Shown here: one piece after another, positions 46,314-54,829 of the stretch
How positions within the stretch are numbered: the first letter of the stretch is position 1
Layout of the letters: every line of letters starts with the position of its first letter
Source: Pseudomonas batumici
GTDB taxonomy: Bacteria > Pseudomonadota > Gammaproteobacteria > Pseudomonadales > Pseudomonadaceae
Length of the DNA: 64,000 bases
Direction: 5' to 3'
NCBI RefSeq assembly: GCF_000820515.1
Contig: NZ_JXDG01000022.1
Span: forward strand, 58,710 to 122,709
The notes under the pieces: model-generated
What the model was told of the DNA's origin: nothing
What the model saw: the letters and a program-made list of their open reading frames with translations, nothing else
Database searches by the model: none
Position numbers and translations under genes: made by a program

Positions 46314-46950
46314 AGCCACAACCCTTCGCAACCTGGGGCGGCACGACAAGGCCGCGTTCATGACGGTCATGGCCAGCGCTTTTGCAAAGGATCCGCTCTT
46401 TGTTTTGGCTTTCGGGGGCCTTACTCATTCCCGGAAAACGCCAACCTCACTCAAGGCATTCTTGTCCTTTCTGTTTGATATGAATCGGCTGATGGGGGGG
46501 ACTCCGCGGGGTCTGTTCGTCGGTCAGCAATTGATGGCCTGTGCGTTGCTGGAGCCCCCCTCTGGCAGTCGGCTGGTCATGGGCGTGCGGCTGACGCTGT
46601 CGATCCTGCGCTTTTTACCCGTGACCCTGGCGATGCCACTGCGTGTCACCGCCTTTTTGAATGAGTATATGAAGCGCACCCGAGCCGCATCGCCTCCATC
46701 GCCACATTGCTACCTGTCGTTGATCGGCGTGCACCCTGACGGGCAGGGGCGAGGATTCGGCCGGCGCTTGATGATGGATGCGTTTGATCGCTCCCAAAGC
46801 CATGGGCGTTCGACCGGTATCGCACTGGATACCGAGAATGAGGCCAATGTCGCACTCTATCAGCGCTGGGGATTCAGAACGCTGGCGTCAGTCGACCTCG
46901 GCGGCGTCACCGCGCACTGCCTGTTCAGATCGGCCAAGGAGTTCCTGTGA
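46306..46950 (+). CDS. GNAT family N-acetyltransferase
   Basis: The 214-residue protein has the acetyl-CoA-binding signature LSLIGVHPDGQGRGFGRRLM and the later ALDTENEANVALYQRWGFRT typical of GNAT enzymes. The N-terminal half is less conserved, and no substrate can be proposed. It overlaps the preceding gene by 8 bp and the TetR gene by 4 bp. Acetylation of a small molecule or drug under TetR control is a likely role. Confidence 0.88.
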   Translation: MIEATTLRNLGRHDKAAFMTVMASAFAKDPLFVLAFGGLTHSRKTPTSLKAFLSFLFDMNRLMGGTPRGLFVGQQLMACALLEPPSGSRLVMGVRLTLSILRFLPVTLAMPLRVTAFLNEYMKRTRAASPPSPHCYLSLIGVHPDGQGRGFGRRLMMDAFDRSQSHGRSTGIALDTENEANVALYQRWGFRTLASVDLGGVTAHCLFRSAKEFL

Positions 46951-47549
46951 AAGATACCAAGTCCTCAATCATTGAGTGTGCGTTCCGCCTGTTCCTGGAG
47001 CATGGGTACGAGAACACCAGCCTGTCGAACCTGGTCAAGGCCAGCGGGCTTTCAAAAGGCGCGTTCTATCATCACTTCAAGGACAAGGAAGCCCTGCATG
47101 ACGCGACGATTCACTATTTCTTCATTCGCTTCTTCACATCGGCAGAGCCAGAAGAGGTTGAACCGCTGAAGAGTGAGCCCGGTCTCGAAGAGATCGTGGG
47201 TGAGCTTTACTCCGGTTACTCGCACTTGATTGCAGAAATAGCCACGATAACGCCTGATCTGAGTGCGTATTACCGGTTTCTGTTTTCTATCCTGCCGAAG
47301 ATCAAGCCCGTTATCGCGCAGCAGATTGCGGCGGCACGTCTGCGCATTGCGTCGTCGGTTCGGCGTGATCAGGATCAAGGGCGGTTCAGCCTCTCGCTGT
47401 CGCCCGATGTTGTCGCGGATCAGTGCCTTGCCCTGATAGAAGGCGCCGGGCTGCTCTGTGTGCTCGAGGGTAAGGAGAGCATCGACACGGTGTTTCGACG
47501 AACCATTCCAACCTACCTCAAGTCCCTGCGCGCCATCGCTGTGAATTGA
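46947..47549 (+). CDS. TetR/AcrR family repressor
   Basis: The 200-residue protein begins with a TetR helix-turn-helix: SIIECAFRLFLEHGYENTSL then LVKASGLSKGAFYHHFKDKE. The C-terminal ligand domain is helical. The GTG at 46947 overlaps the stop of the acetyltransferase gene. It probably represses its own operon through the palindrome at 45702-45721. The ligand is unknown. Confidence 0.92.
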   Translation: MKDTKSSIIECAFRLFLEHGYENTSLSNLVKASGLSKGAFYHHFKDKEALHDATIHYFFIRFFTSAEPEEVEPLKSEPGLEEIVGELYSGYSHLIAEIATITPDLSAYYRFLFSILPKIKPVIAQQIAAARLRIASSVRRDQDQGRFSLSLSPDVVADQCLALIEGAGLLCVLEGKESIDTVFRRTIPTYLKSLRAIAVN

Positions 47550-47631
47550 GACCTTCGATGTCACTGAGCATCGAGGGCGCGATCAACCTCCGTGCGTCAG
47601 AGAGGAAACGGCATTTGGCATCTGCAGTTCC

Positions 47632-48480
47632 TTAGCGGGGCTGCAGCTGAGCCAGCGCCACATCCACTAGGGCCAGCAGTTCATCAATGGCTTGGGTGGC
47701 GCGTTGGAAGTAGGCCTTGGCGGCAATCACGGGTTGTTCCTGGTCGAGCAGCTGCTCTTTTGTGCAGCGTAGAAAATCCTCCACCCTCTGTTTGCGATGC
47801 TGCAGGCGGAACGCGTCAGTCTGCGGGTGGTCGGTGGCGTGGTGTTGCAGCGTGGCGAACGCGGTGTCGGCCAGCAGCTCGATCTTCTGGTAGAGAAAAC
47901 GCATCCTCACGCGCTGCTCGGCGCTGCTCTGACCGGCCGCCGCGATGCCGGTGCCCAAGGCGCGCGCCTGGCCGGCCCATTCGGCCGCCTGGACGACCTC
48001 GCGCCAGATGCAGGGCAGATAGCCCAGCTCGGCACGGCCCTCGGTCAGATCGATTTCGCTCGCCACATCCTCCATCAGGAAAATGCTGTTGCGAATGATC
48101 AGGTGATGCTGCAGCAGATTGTTCGCCCGGTCGCTACTGCGCCCTTCGCGCAGGCGCGACCAATGATCGATCAAGCTGTTCCAGGCGGCCCGGTGCGTGC
48201 TGTCGAACGCCTGGGCCGCATGGATATGCTGGTCCAGCCCCTGGCGTGCGGTGGCAAGATCCTGACTCAGGCTGGCATCGCCACAGAGCACGCCATTGCT
48301 CAGGCCGCGATGGCGCTGAAACCCGGAAATCAGTGCACGTAACAAGGCCAACTGGCGAATGTTCAACTGGATATGTTGGCGCTTTTGCCGCTGCCGGCGC
48401 CGGTGCAAGCCATAGAACAGCAGGATCAGGGTGACCAGGGCTGTGACGAGCAAGAGCAGTAGTCCGTGCAATCCATTCAT
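47632..48480 (-). CDS. Membrane-anchored NIT (nitrate/nitrite-sensing) domain protein
   Basis: The 282-residue protein has one N-terminal membrane helix (LLLLLVTALVTLILLFYGL), then a helical domain with LALLRALISGFQRHRGLSNG, the start signature of NIT domains (the QRxRG segment). No signalling output domain follows. It starts 5 bp after the stop of the chemoreceptor gene, so the two form one operon. It could act as a separate sensor subunit for the receptor; this is inference. The NIT family binds nitrate or nitrite in NasR. Confidence 0.77.
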   Translation of the reverse strand: MNGLHGLLLLLVTALVTLILLFYGLHRRRQRQKRQHIQLNIRQLALLRALISGFQRHRGLSNGVLCGDASLSQDLATARQGLDQHIHAAQAFDSTHRAAWNSLIDHWSRLREGRSSDRANNLLQHHLIIRNSIFLMEDVASEIDLTEGRAELGYLPCIWREVVQAAEWAGQARALGTGIAAAGQSSAEQRVRMRFLYQKIELLADTAFATLQHHATDHPQTDAFRLQHRKQRVEDFLRCTKEQLLDQEQPVIAAKAYFQRATQAIDELLALVDVALAQLQPR

Positions 48481-48485
48481 GTTGA

Positions 48486-49616
48486 TTACCCCGTCAGATG
48501 AGCCAGATGGTGGGCGATGGTTCGTGCCTGATCGGCGGCCTGGAGGTTGTCGGCATTGCCTTGGCGGACGCGGTCGGCCAGTTCGGCGATTTCCGCAACG
48601 GCTTTACCCTGTTGTTCGGTACTGACCGCCACCTGGTCGACCTGCCCGGTCAATTGCAGGGTGTGCTGTTGCACCTGATTGATCAGCGCGCACACCGCTT
48701 CGGAACTGGCGGCGCTGCGATGCGCCAGATGGGTCAAGTCGGACACCTGCACCGTGGCTTCCTTGATGTGCTGTTGCACCGATTCGATGTTGCGACTGAT
48801 TTCTGCCGCCGACTCCTGGCTGTGGAGGGCCAAACGGCGAACTTCATCGGCCACCACGGCGAAGCCACGACCGCTCTCACCTGCGCGGGCCGCTTCGATG
48901 GCGGCATTCAGGGCGAGCAGGTTGGTTTGCGAAGCAATCTCGCGGATGGTGCCGGACATTTCATTGATGGTGCGCGAGTTGGTGTTCAGCTGGAGGATCA
49001 GTTCGTTGGTGGTGATGGCTTGCTGCGCCATCTCGGAGACCTGCCGCACCAAGTTGGTGAGCTGGCTGATCCCGTCGGCCAACTGTTCGCTGGCCACGAC
49101 GCTGGTCTGACGCGACTCATCGGCCAGCGCCGCCACCTGCAAAATGCTCACATTCAGTTGTTCTACCGCCGCTGCGGCGACAGTGGCCGATTCGCTTTGC
49201 CCTTCGGCATTGCGGGTCACCTGCGCTGCGCTTTGTTCGAGTTCGTATGAGGAGTGGGATATTTCATCCAGACGCTGCTGTAACAGTTGTTGTTGGCGGT
49301 GTTCGCGGCTCAGCCGCTGCTGAAAGCTTCGTCTGATCGGCTGCAGCAGCCACTCGGCAGTGCTGGCTGGCTCCTGGGCGCCAGGCTGTGCGGAGTCTTC
49401 ACAGTCGCGTTGCAACTGCGCGATCTCCTGCAACAACAGCCACAGGCTGGCAATGGCCAGGTAGGCCAGTATCGCCCACAGCGGCCCTGTTGGCAGTGTC
49501 GCGGCGGTCAGGGTAGTGGCACCGCCCGCCAGGCTGATCGCCAACAGTGTGCGGATCATGCCGACGATGCCCAATTCGCGCAGCAGCAAGAATGCAGGGT
49601 AGGTGAGCCACTTCAT
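48486..49616 (-). CDS. Methyl-accepting chemotaxis protein without periplasmic sensor
   Basis: The 376-residue protein has two close membrane helices near the N-terminus (residues about 17-65) and hardly any periplasmic loop, then a coiled-coil cytoplasmic part with the MCP hairpin tip [20 protein letters not shown] followed by [20 protein letters not shown]. This tip binds CheA and CheW. It lacks its own ligand domain; the co-transcribed NIT-domain protein may provide it. A sigma-54 promoter and structured leader lie upstream (49643-49752), suggesting nitrogen control. Confidence 0.93.
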   Translation of the reverse strand: MKWLTYPAFLLLRELGIVGMIRTLLAISLAGGATTLTAATLPTGPLWAILAYLAIASLWLLLQEIAQLQRDCEDSAQPGAQEPASTAEWLLQPIRRSFQQRLSREHRQQQLLQQRLDEISHSSYELEQSAAQVTRNAEGQSESATVAAAAVEQLNVSILQVAALADESRQTSVVASEQLADGISQLTNLVRQVSEMAQQAITTNELILQLNTNSRTINEMSGTIREIASQTNLLALNAAIEAARAGESGRGFAVVADEVRRLALHSQESAAEISRNIESVQQHIKEATVQVSDLTHLAHRSAASSEAVCALINQVQQHTLQLTGQVDQVAVSTEQQGKAVAEIAELADRVRQGNADNLQAADQARTIAHHLAHLTG

Positions 49617-49642
49617 GTGTCTGAATTTCCAATGCGGTAGCC

Positions 49643-49690
49643 AAAAAAAAAGCCTGAAGCCTCTGCAAAATATCTGCAGCGGATTCAGGC
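49643..49690 (-). terminator. Intrinsic terminator/attenuator in the leader of the chemoreceptor operon
   Basis: Read on the minus strand, a GCCTGAA / TTCAGGC stem with an inner CTGCA/TGCAG stem is followed by nine T residues. It lies 27 bp before the chemoreceptor start and has no gene on the minus strand behind it, so it must end a short leader transcript or small RNA. Confidence 0.78.
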
Positions 49691-49727
49691 GCCTTTGCCT
49701 TGCAGGAGCTAATCCTGCTGATGTGAT
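49643..49727 (-). ncRNA. Candidate sigma-54-dependent leader RNA or small RNA
   Basis: From the start site expected for the sigma-54 promoter (about 49727) to the T-tract at 49643 the minus strand would give an RNA of about 85 nt. It contains a GCAGGA/TCCTGC hairpin with a 5-nt loop and then the terminator hairpin. It has no open frame of note. It may be a leader controlling the chemoreceptor genes by attenuation, or an independent small RNA. No known RNA family was recognised. Confidence 0.5.
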
Positions 49728-49736
49728 GTGTTAGGA

Positions 49737-49752
49737 AGCAAGAGTGATGCCA
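49737..49752 (-). promoter_or_regulatory. Sigma-54 (RpoN) promoter
   Basis: The minus strand reads TGGCATCACTCTTGCT, matching the consensus TGGCAC-N5-TTGCW at all key bases, with the GG and GC elements 12 bp apart. The position fits transcription of the structured leader and the chemoreceptor operon. No clear activator site was found upstream. Confidence 0.65.
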
Positions 49753-49830
49753 CAGGTGCTCGGCGGTTTTCAAAGGATCTGACCCACTCCCGTCAGACGC
49801 CAGTTTTCGCACGCACGCCTGGATATACCG

Positions 49831-49881
49831 TTGACATATCCCATCATGATTCTACAATGGGATATACGTTAGATATATCCC
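49831..49881 (+). promoter_or_regulatory. Promoter and operator of vapBC
   Basis: TTGACA at 49831 and TACAAT at 49853 with a 16-bp spacer form a good sigma-70 promoter. Two overlapping inverted repeats, ATATCCCA/TGGGATAT (49836, 49858) and GGGATATA/TATATCCC (49859, 49874), cover the -10 region. They are the expected VapBC autoregulatory operator. Confidence 0.68.
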
Positions 49882-49894
49882 GTCGAGGTGCAGC

Positions 49895-50125
49895 ATGGAA
49901 CAAGGCTCCGTATTTCAGAGTAATCGTAGTCAGGCCGTGCGCTTGCCAAAGGCTGTTGCACTACCTGATGACGTTAAGCGCGTTGACATTGTTGCCATTG
50001 GCAGAACCCGGATTATCACACCCGCTGGTGAGTCCTGGGATAGCTGGTTTGACGGTGACGGGGTAACGGCTGATTTCATGGTGGATCGTGAGCAACCAAC
50101 TGAGCAGGAGCGGGAGTCGTTTTGA
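49895..50125 (+). CDS. vapB: VapB antitoxin (AbrB/SpoVT type)
   Basis: The 76-residue protein begins MEQGSVFQSNRSQAVRLPKA, the swapped-hairpin AbrB DNA-binding domain of VapB antitoxins. The C-terminal part with SWDSWFDG would block the VapC active site. Its stop overlaps the VapC start by one base. It is controlled by the inverted repeats at 49836-49881. Confidence 0.88.
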   Translation: MEQGSVFQSNRSQAVRLPKAVALPDDVKRVDIVAIGRTRIITPAGESWDSWFDGDGVTADFMVDREQPTEQERESF

Positions 50126-50523
50126 TGCTCAAGTTCATGCTCGATACCAACATCTGTATTTTCACCATCAAGAACAAACCCCAGCATGTGCGCGAAGTAT
50201 TCAAAGCGCACCATGGTCAGTTGTGCATCAGTACGATTACTTTGATGGAGCTGATTTACGGGGCGGAAAAATCGGCGAATCCAGGGCGCAATCTGGCGGA
50301 CGTAGAGGGCTTTGCGGCACGCCTCGATGTTTTGAAATACGACCAGGACGCCGCAGCACATACGGGCCAGCTCCGCGCGGAGCTGGCCAAAGCGGGTACT
50401 CCCATTGGCCCCTACGATCAGATTATTGCCGGACACGCCCGTTCACAAGGTTTGATTTTGGTCACAAACAACCTGCGTGAGTTTGATCGAGTGCCGGGTC
50501 TGCGAGTAGAAAATTGGGTGTAG
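50125..50523 (+). CDS. vapC: VapC PIN-domain ribonuclease toxin
   Basis: The 132-residue protein is a PIN-domain nuclease. Acidic metal-binding residues are present in LDTNICIF, MELIYGAEKS, IGPYDQIIAGHA and NNLREFDRV. VapC toxins of this type cleave initiator tRNA. The gene looks intact and forms a complete pair with vapB. The nearby imperfect palindrome at 50607-50648 may mark the end of the transcript. Confidence 0.92.
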   Translation: MLKFMLDTNICIFTIKNKPQHVREVFKAHHGQLCISTITLMELIYGAEKSANPGRNLADVEGFAARLDVLKYDQDAAAHTGQLRAELAKAGTPIGPYDQIIAGHARSQGLILVTNNLREFDRVPGLRVENWV

Positions 50524-50606
50524 GAATAACGAGTGTGCACAATCACCGAACGACTGAACTCGGGCGGTGATCGAAAGCTGTCTATCGAATGTCGACGCTT
50601 ACCGAA

Positions 50607-50648
50607 AAGGGGACGCATTTATTTCAGAGCAAATAAATACGTCCCCTT
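50607..50648. repeat. 18-bp imperfect inverted repeat
   Basis: AAGGGGACGCATTTATTT and AAATAAATACGTCCCCTT are inverted copies with one mismatch, separated by 6 bp. The sequence resembles termini of small mobile or REP-associated elements in Pseudomonas. It could also act as a terminator for vapBC. No coding was recognised in the rest of 50524-50815. Confidence 0.65.
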
Positions 50649-50815
50649 CGTGCAAGGCACAGCTCATCTGGCAACTTTCAGCGATGAAGCCCCTCCAAGG
50701 AGCGATACTTGCATCCTGTCAGCCATCTCTTTCACCTCGGCTGGCTTTTCTTTTGACTGCCCGGCCCATGCACCACCGGCCGGTTGATCTTCGATAGCGT
50801 ATGACGGATTTTTAA

Positions 50816-52000
50816 ATGAGTACCCCCGCGACTGAAAACACCGACAACTGGCAACCGGTCATTGCACTGGCGTTGGCGGCCTTTGTCTTCAACACCACCG
50901 AATTCGTGCCAGTCGGCCTGTTGAGTGCCATCGGCGACAGCTTCGACCTGTCGAGCGCACAGGTCGGGCTGATGCTGACGATCTATGCCTGGGTGGTGTC
51001 CCTGACATCGCTGCCGGTGATGCTGCTCACCCGGAACGTCGAGCGGCGCAAGCTGTTGATGGTGCTGTTCGGCCTGTTCATTGTCAGCCATGCGCTGTCC
51101 AGTCTGGCCGCGAGCTTTGGTGTCCTGCTGGTGAGCCGGGTGGGGGTCGCCTTGTCCCATGCGCTGTTCTGGTCCATCACCGCGTCCCTTGCGGTGCGGG
51201 TGGCGCCTGCGGGCAAGCAGGTGCAGGCGTTGGGCCTGCTGGCGACGGGGACGTCCATGGCGTTGGTGCTGGGGATTCCGCTGGGCCGAATGCTTGGCGA
51301 AGCCATGGGTTGGCGCATCACCTTTCTCGTGATCGCGTTGATGGCGGGCGCCCTGGTGCTCTGGCTGGGCAGAAGCCTGCCGCTGCTGCCGAGCCAGAAT
51401 TCGGGCTCCCTGAAAAGCCTGCCCGTGCTGTTCAAGCGCCCCGCACTGGTGGCGGTCTACGGCCTGACGGCTGCGGTGATCACGGCGCAGTTCACGGCCT
51501 ATAGCTATCTCGAGCCGTTCATCAAAACCGTGGCCGGCATGAGCGGCGAGGTGGTGACCTTTATCCTGCTGCTGTTCGGCGGTGCTGGGATTTTCGGGTC
51601 GCTGCTGTTCAGTCGATTCAATCGGCAATACCCGCAGCGCTTTCTGCTGGTGGCCACCTTGTTGCTGGTGGTGTGCCTGGCGTTGCTGTTGCCTTTGAGC
51701 AGCGAGGTGTCGACGCTGGGGGCGCTCAGCGTGTTCTGGGGCATGGCGATCATGTGCTTCGGGCTGTCGCTGCAGTCGAAGGTGCTGGTGCTGGCGCCGG
51801 ACGCAACCGATGTGGCGATGGCGCTGTTCTCGGGGATCTACAACATCGGTATCGGTGGTGGGGCGCTGGTGGGCAGTTGGGTGGGGCGGCAACTCGGGTT
51901 TGCCTATGTCGGTGTGGTGGGGGGCGTGTTGGCGGGCCTGGCGCTGGCGTTCTACGGCCTCTCGGTCTATCGCGCTGGTCGGGCCGGGGGAGGGCGCTGA
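50816..52000 (+). CDS. Sugar efflux MFS transporter (SotB-like)
   Basis: The 394-residue protein has twelve predicted helices and the SotB/YdeA pattern: [20 protein letters not shown] near the start, [20 protein letters not shown], and [20 protein letters not shown]. SotB exports arabinose, other sugars and IPTG. It ends with a small unrelated gene on the opposite strand. The gene is intact, and its regulator is not evident. Confidence 0.88.
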   Translation: MSTPATENTDNWQPVIALALAAFVFNTTEFVPVGLLSAIGDSFDLSSAQVGLMLTIYAWVVSLTSLPVMLLTRNVERRKLLMVLFGLFIVSHALSSLAASFGVLLVSRVGVALSHALFWSITASLAVRVAPAGKQVQALGLLATGTSMALVLGIPLGRMLGEAMGWRITFLVIALMAGALVLWLGRSLPLLPSQNSGSLKSLPVLFKRPALVAVYGLTAAVITAQFTAYSYLEPFIKTVAGMSGEVVTFILLLFGGAGIFGSLLFSRFNRQYPQRFLLVATLLLVVCLALLLPLSSEVSTLGALSVFWGMAIMCFGLSLQSKVLVLAPDATDVAMALFSGIYNIGIGGGALVGSWVGRQLGFAYVGVVGGVLAGLALAFYGLSVYRAGRAGGGR

Positions 52001-52048
52001 GTCCTGTTGTCGGTGTGCAAGTAAAGGGCCGATCTGGTCTCTGGCTTC

Positions 52049-52258
52049 TTAATGGAGCGTCACAACCCTGCGACTCTCGCCGATCCGGATCCTGTCCAGC
52101 GCCCGGTTTAACGCGTCCAGGGCATCGAGGAGTGCTTTTGCCTCGTTCTCCCTGCCATCCCCCCAAAGGCGTTCAGCCATTTTGTTCAGGGCCTGGATTG
52201 ATTTTTCGATATCTGCAGCCGTTGCTGTCGCGGTACCCGCCGGTTTTGTCTTTGGCAT
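52049..52258 (-). CDS. Small hypothetical protein
   Basis: The 69-residue protein has an Ala/Thr-rich start and a helical part, DIEKSIQALNKMAERLWGDG followed by ENEAKALLDALDALNRALDR. It is probably a short coiled coil. No family was named. It stands alone between two plus-strand genes; coding is supported mainly by composition. Confidence 0.5.
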   Translation of the reverse strand: MPKTKPAGTATATAADIEKSIQALNKMAERLWGDGRENEAKALLDALDALNRALDRIRIGESRRVVTLH

Positions 52259-52422
52259 TTTCAGAACTTCAACTGTTAGGGGGTAGATTCATTGATCATG
52301 ATCGCCGCTCGGCGAGTTTTCCTACAGGCCCTGATAACGGGTGCTAGTGTTAATTTTCGTGCATGCGGTTCGATTCAAGACTCCTCAAATCACACCGAGT
52401 GACTCCCAACCCAGGAGGCATC

Positions 52423-53025
52423 ATGGCTAAGGTACTGGTTCTCTATTACTCAATGTACGGTCACATCGAAACGATGGCTGAGGCAGTCGCCGATGGCGCA
52501 CGATCAGTGCCTGGCACTGACGTGACGATCAAGCGGGTCGCTGAAACGATCCCCGCCGAGCAGGCTGCCGCTTACGGTGCAAAGCTCGACCAGAAGGCGC
52601 CGGTGGCGACGCCTGACGAGCTGGGCAACTACGACGCCATCATCTTCGGCACACCGACGCGCTTTGGCAATATGGCCGGACAGATGCGCACGTTCCTCGA
52701 CCAGACCGGTGGCCTGTGGATGAAAGGCGCTCTCGTTGGGAAGATCGGCAGCGTTTTCGCGTCGACCGGCACCCAGCACGGCGGCCAGGAAACGACCATT
52801 ACCTCGTTCCATACCACGCTACTGCACCAGGGCATGGTGATCGTGGGGGTACCTTACACCTGTCCGGGATTGAGCAATATGGGCGAGATCACCGGCGGTA
52901 CACCCTACGGAGCCACAACCCTGGCAGCAGCCGATGGAAGTCGGCAACCATCACAGAATGAATTGGATATTGCGCGTTTCCAAGGTAAGCACGTCGCTGA
53001 GATCGCCATAAAGATCGCTGGTTAA
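52423..53025 (+). CDS. wrbA: NAD(P)H:quinone oxidoreductase WrbA
   Basis: The 200-residue flavodoxin-like protein begins [20 protein letters not shown], the FMN phosphate-binding loop. It contains [20 protein letters not shown] and [20 protein letters not shown], which are WrbA hallmarks. It reduces quinones by two electrons to protect against oxidative stress, in the cytosol as a tetramer. AGGAGG lies before the ATG. A perfect hairpin follows the gene. Confidence 0.96.
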   Translation: MAKVLVLYYSMYGHIETMAEAVADGARSVPGTDVTIKRVAETIPAEQAAAYGAKLDQKAPVATPDELGNYDAIIFGTPTRFGNMAGQMRTFLDQTGGLWMKGALVGKIGSVFASTGTQHGGQETTITSFHTTLLHQGMVIVGVPYTCPGLSNMGEITGGTPYGATTLAAADGSRQPSQNELDIARFQGKHVAEIAIKIAG

Positions 53026-53063
53026 TCCGAAAGCCTCGAGTCGACTCTCTCGCCGCCACTCTC

Positions 53064-53097
53064 CTCATGTCAGGCTCTACGCTGAGCCTGACATGAG
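53064..53097. terminator. Hairpin downstream of wrbA
   Basis: A perfect 14-bp stem, CTCATGTCAGGCTC with GAGCCTGACATGAG, has a 6-nt loop. It has no T-tract, so it is a weak terminator or RNA-stabilising hairpin. Confidence 0.6.
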
Positions 53098-53192
53098 TAT
53101 CCTTGACCCCTGACAGAAAGATCTTTCGTGGCGCTATTCAAGGGTTTTCCTTAAAATACGCCACTTCAGGGTTCTCAGTCGACTTCTCCATC

Positions 53193-54140
53193 ATGCATCG
53201 AATCGGATTCTTCGTTTGCCGTGGCTACGATGCTCTAGATCTTGGTGGGCCACTTTCGGCTTTTCATCAGGTGGCCATAGCCGCCGGCCACACCCCATAT
53301 GATCTTCATGTCATCTCGCAGTCCGGGGGGCCAGTTGTTGGTAATGCGGGCCTTCCGATCGAGACAAGGCCGATCGGGAAGCGCACGTTTGACACCGTCG
53401 TATTCGTGGGCGGTGATATCGATCCGATGCAGACATCGGAGAACATCGCCGCGGCCAAGAAGTTGGCCTCCAAAGCCCCGCGGGTGGCAAGCGTGTGTAC
53501 GGGGGCGTTCCTGCTTGCGGAAACCGGCTTGTTGGACGGCCGGAGGGCAACGACGCACTGGCGGTACGCGGCTCAATTGCAGTCGCGCTTCCCTCGCACC
53601 AGGGTCGAGGGCGATAGTATCTATATCGCAGACGGCCGCATCTGGACGTCGGCTGGCATCGCCTCCGGAATAGACTTGGCGCTCGGTATGATTGAACGAG
53701 ATATGGGCGCGGAAGTTGCGCGCGCTGTCTCCAGGCATTTGGTCGTTCCGTATCGCCGACCTGGAGGTCAGTCCCAATTCTCTGCCATGTCGCAAATGGA
53801 GCCGGAGTCGGACCGTATCCGCATCGCTCTGAATTTTGCCAGGGAACATCTGGCTGAAGCGCTACCTGTCGAGCGACTCGCCGATGCCGCAAGATTGAGT
53901 CTGCGACAGTTCGGACGCGCATTTCGCCGGGAAACGGGTGAAACGCCTGCCAAGGCGGTCGAGCGCTTGCGCGTTGAAGCGGCGCGCCTGCGCCTGCAGG
54001 ATGGTAGCGAACCGATCGAACAGATTGCCCTGGCCGTGGGCTTCACCGATCCGGAACGGATGCGCAGGGCCTTCGTCAAACTGCATGGACATCCGCCGCA
54101 ATCGATCCGCCGCGAGAGCAGATTGAACACTGAGCGCTGA
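53193..54140 (+). CDS. GATase1-like AraC-family regulator (GlxA type)
   Basis: The 315-residue protein has an N-terminal DJ-1/PfpI-like domain (IGFFVCRGYDALDLGGPLSA, ASVCTGAFLLAETGLL) and a C-terminal AraC domain (LPVERLADAARLSLRQFGRA, IEQIALAVGFTDPERMRRAF). GlxA-like regulators use the first domain to sense a small molecule. The ATG at 53193 gives the canonical start of the family. It is divergent in role from the PfpI gene nearby and probably regulates the minus-strand genes at 54218-56440. Confidence 0.92.
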   Translation: MHRIGFFVCRGYDALDLGGPLSAFHQVAIAAGHTPYDLHVISQSGGPVVGNAGLPIETRPIGKRTFDTVVFVGGDIDPMQTSENIAAAKKLASKAPRVASVCTGAFLLAETGLLDGRRATTHWRYAAQLQSRFPRTRVEGDSIYIADGRIWTSAGIASGIDLALGMIERDMGAEVARAVSRHLVVPYRRPGGQSQFSAMSQMEPESDRIRIALNFAREHLAEALPVERLADAARLSLRQFGRAFRRETGETPAKAVERLRVEAARLRLQDGSEPIEQIALAVGFTDPERMRRAFVKLHGHPPQSIRRESRLNTER

Positions 54141-54217
54141 TCGATCGACGCGACGATCAGCGCGCGTCCCGGGCCACAGCTGTCAGACCCACCGACCAGG
54201 ATACTTTCGCCGGACGC

Positions 54218-54700
54218 TCAACGATCGTCGGATTTCAGGGGGGCGTAATCATTCCAGATGTCGCGGTGCAGCCTCCAGGCGCCGCCCTGCTTCAGGAAGA
54301 TGAGGATCTGTTTAGCGCGCAGCTTGAGCTTTCCACTGTGATCACGGATCTCGGCATCCGAGACTTCCGTCACGATCTGATCGTTGCCATGGAACTCGTA
54401 ATTGCTGAACGAAACGGTGTCAGGCCGGGATCCGGCATAGCCCTTGGTGAAGTATTCGGCGATCGCGCTGGCCCCGGTGACTCTGTCGCCCCCGGGCGGC
54501 AGGAGTGCGCCATCTTCCGTATAGAGGCGGCCTATCGCCTCATAATCACCTCGCCCGAAGGCTTGCGCCCATCGTGCGTTCTCGGCTTTGATGGCCGCTT
54601 CGGGCGGACGCTGAGAGCCACTTGCGGTTGCAGGTGCCGCAAGAGCGAAAAGGGGGAGGCAGGCTGCAAGAGCAGCAGCACAAAGACGAATCTGTGGCAT
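54218..54700 (-). CDS. Exported SnoaL/NTF2-like protein (DUF4440 type)
   Basis: The 160-residue protein has a Sec signal (LCAAALAACLPLFALAAPAT) and an NTF2-like cone fold with ARWAQAFGRGDYEAIGRLYT near the start, EDGALLPPGGD and GGAWRLHRDIWND at the end. Such proteins bind small ligands or act as isomerases; the function is unknown. It is exported to the periplasm, as is the Tat-targeted PfpI protein in the same direction. Confidence 0.83.
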   Translation of the reverse strand: MPQIRLCAAALAACLPLFALAAPATASGSQRPPEAAIKAENARWAQAFGRGDYEAIGRLYTEDGALLPPGGDRVTGASAIAEYFTKGYAGSRPDTVSFSNYEFHGNDQIVTEVSDAEIRDHSGKLKLRAKQILIFLKQGGAWRLHRDIWNDYAPLKSDDR

Positions 54701-54829
54701 CTGATGATTTCCGATTTTGGATTGAATGGGAGAGGCCTGCGCCAGGTTGGGCAGGTGGAGCAGGCAACGTCGGTTGCGGCCTTCATCGAGGCCAGCGGTG
54801 TGGCCTCTCGGACATTGCCTGCCAGCGTT

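Noticed and set aside
49643..49727. ANTAR-type two-hairpin attenuator
   Set aside because: The hairpin loop is not the hexaloop with A1/G4 expected for ANTAR targets, so the RNA is left unnamed.
50732..51892. 386-codon minus-strand frame opposite the SotB-like gene
   Set aside because: Same shadow effect; the composition is not that of a real protein.
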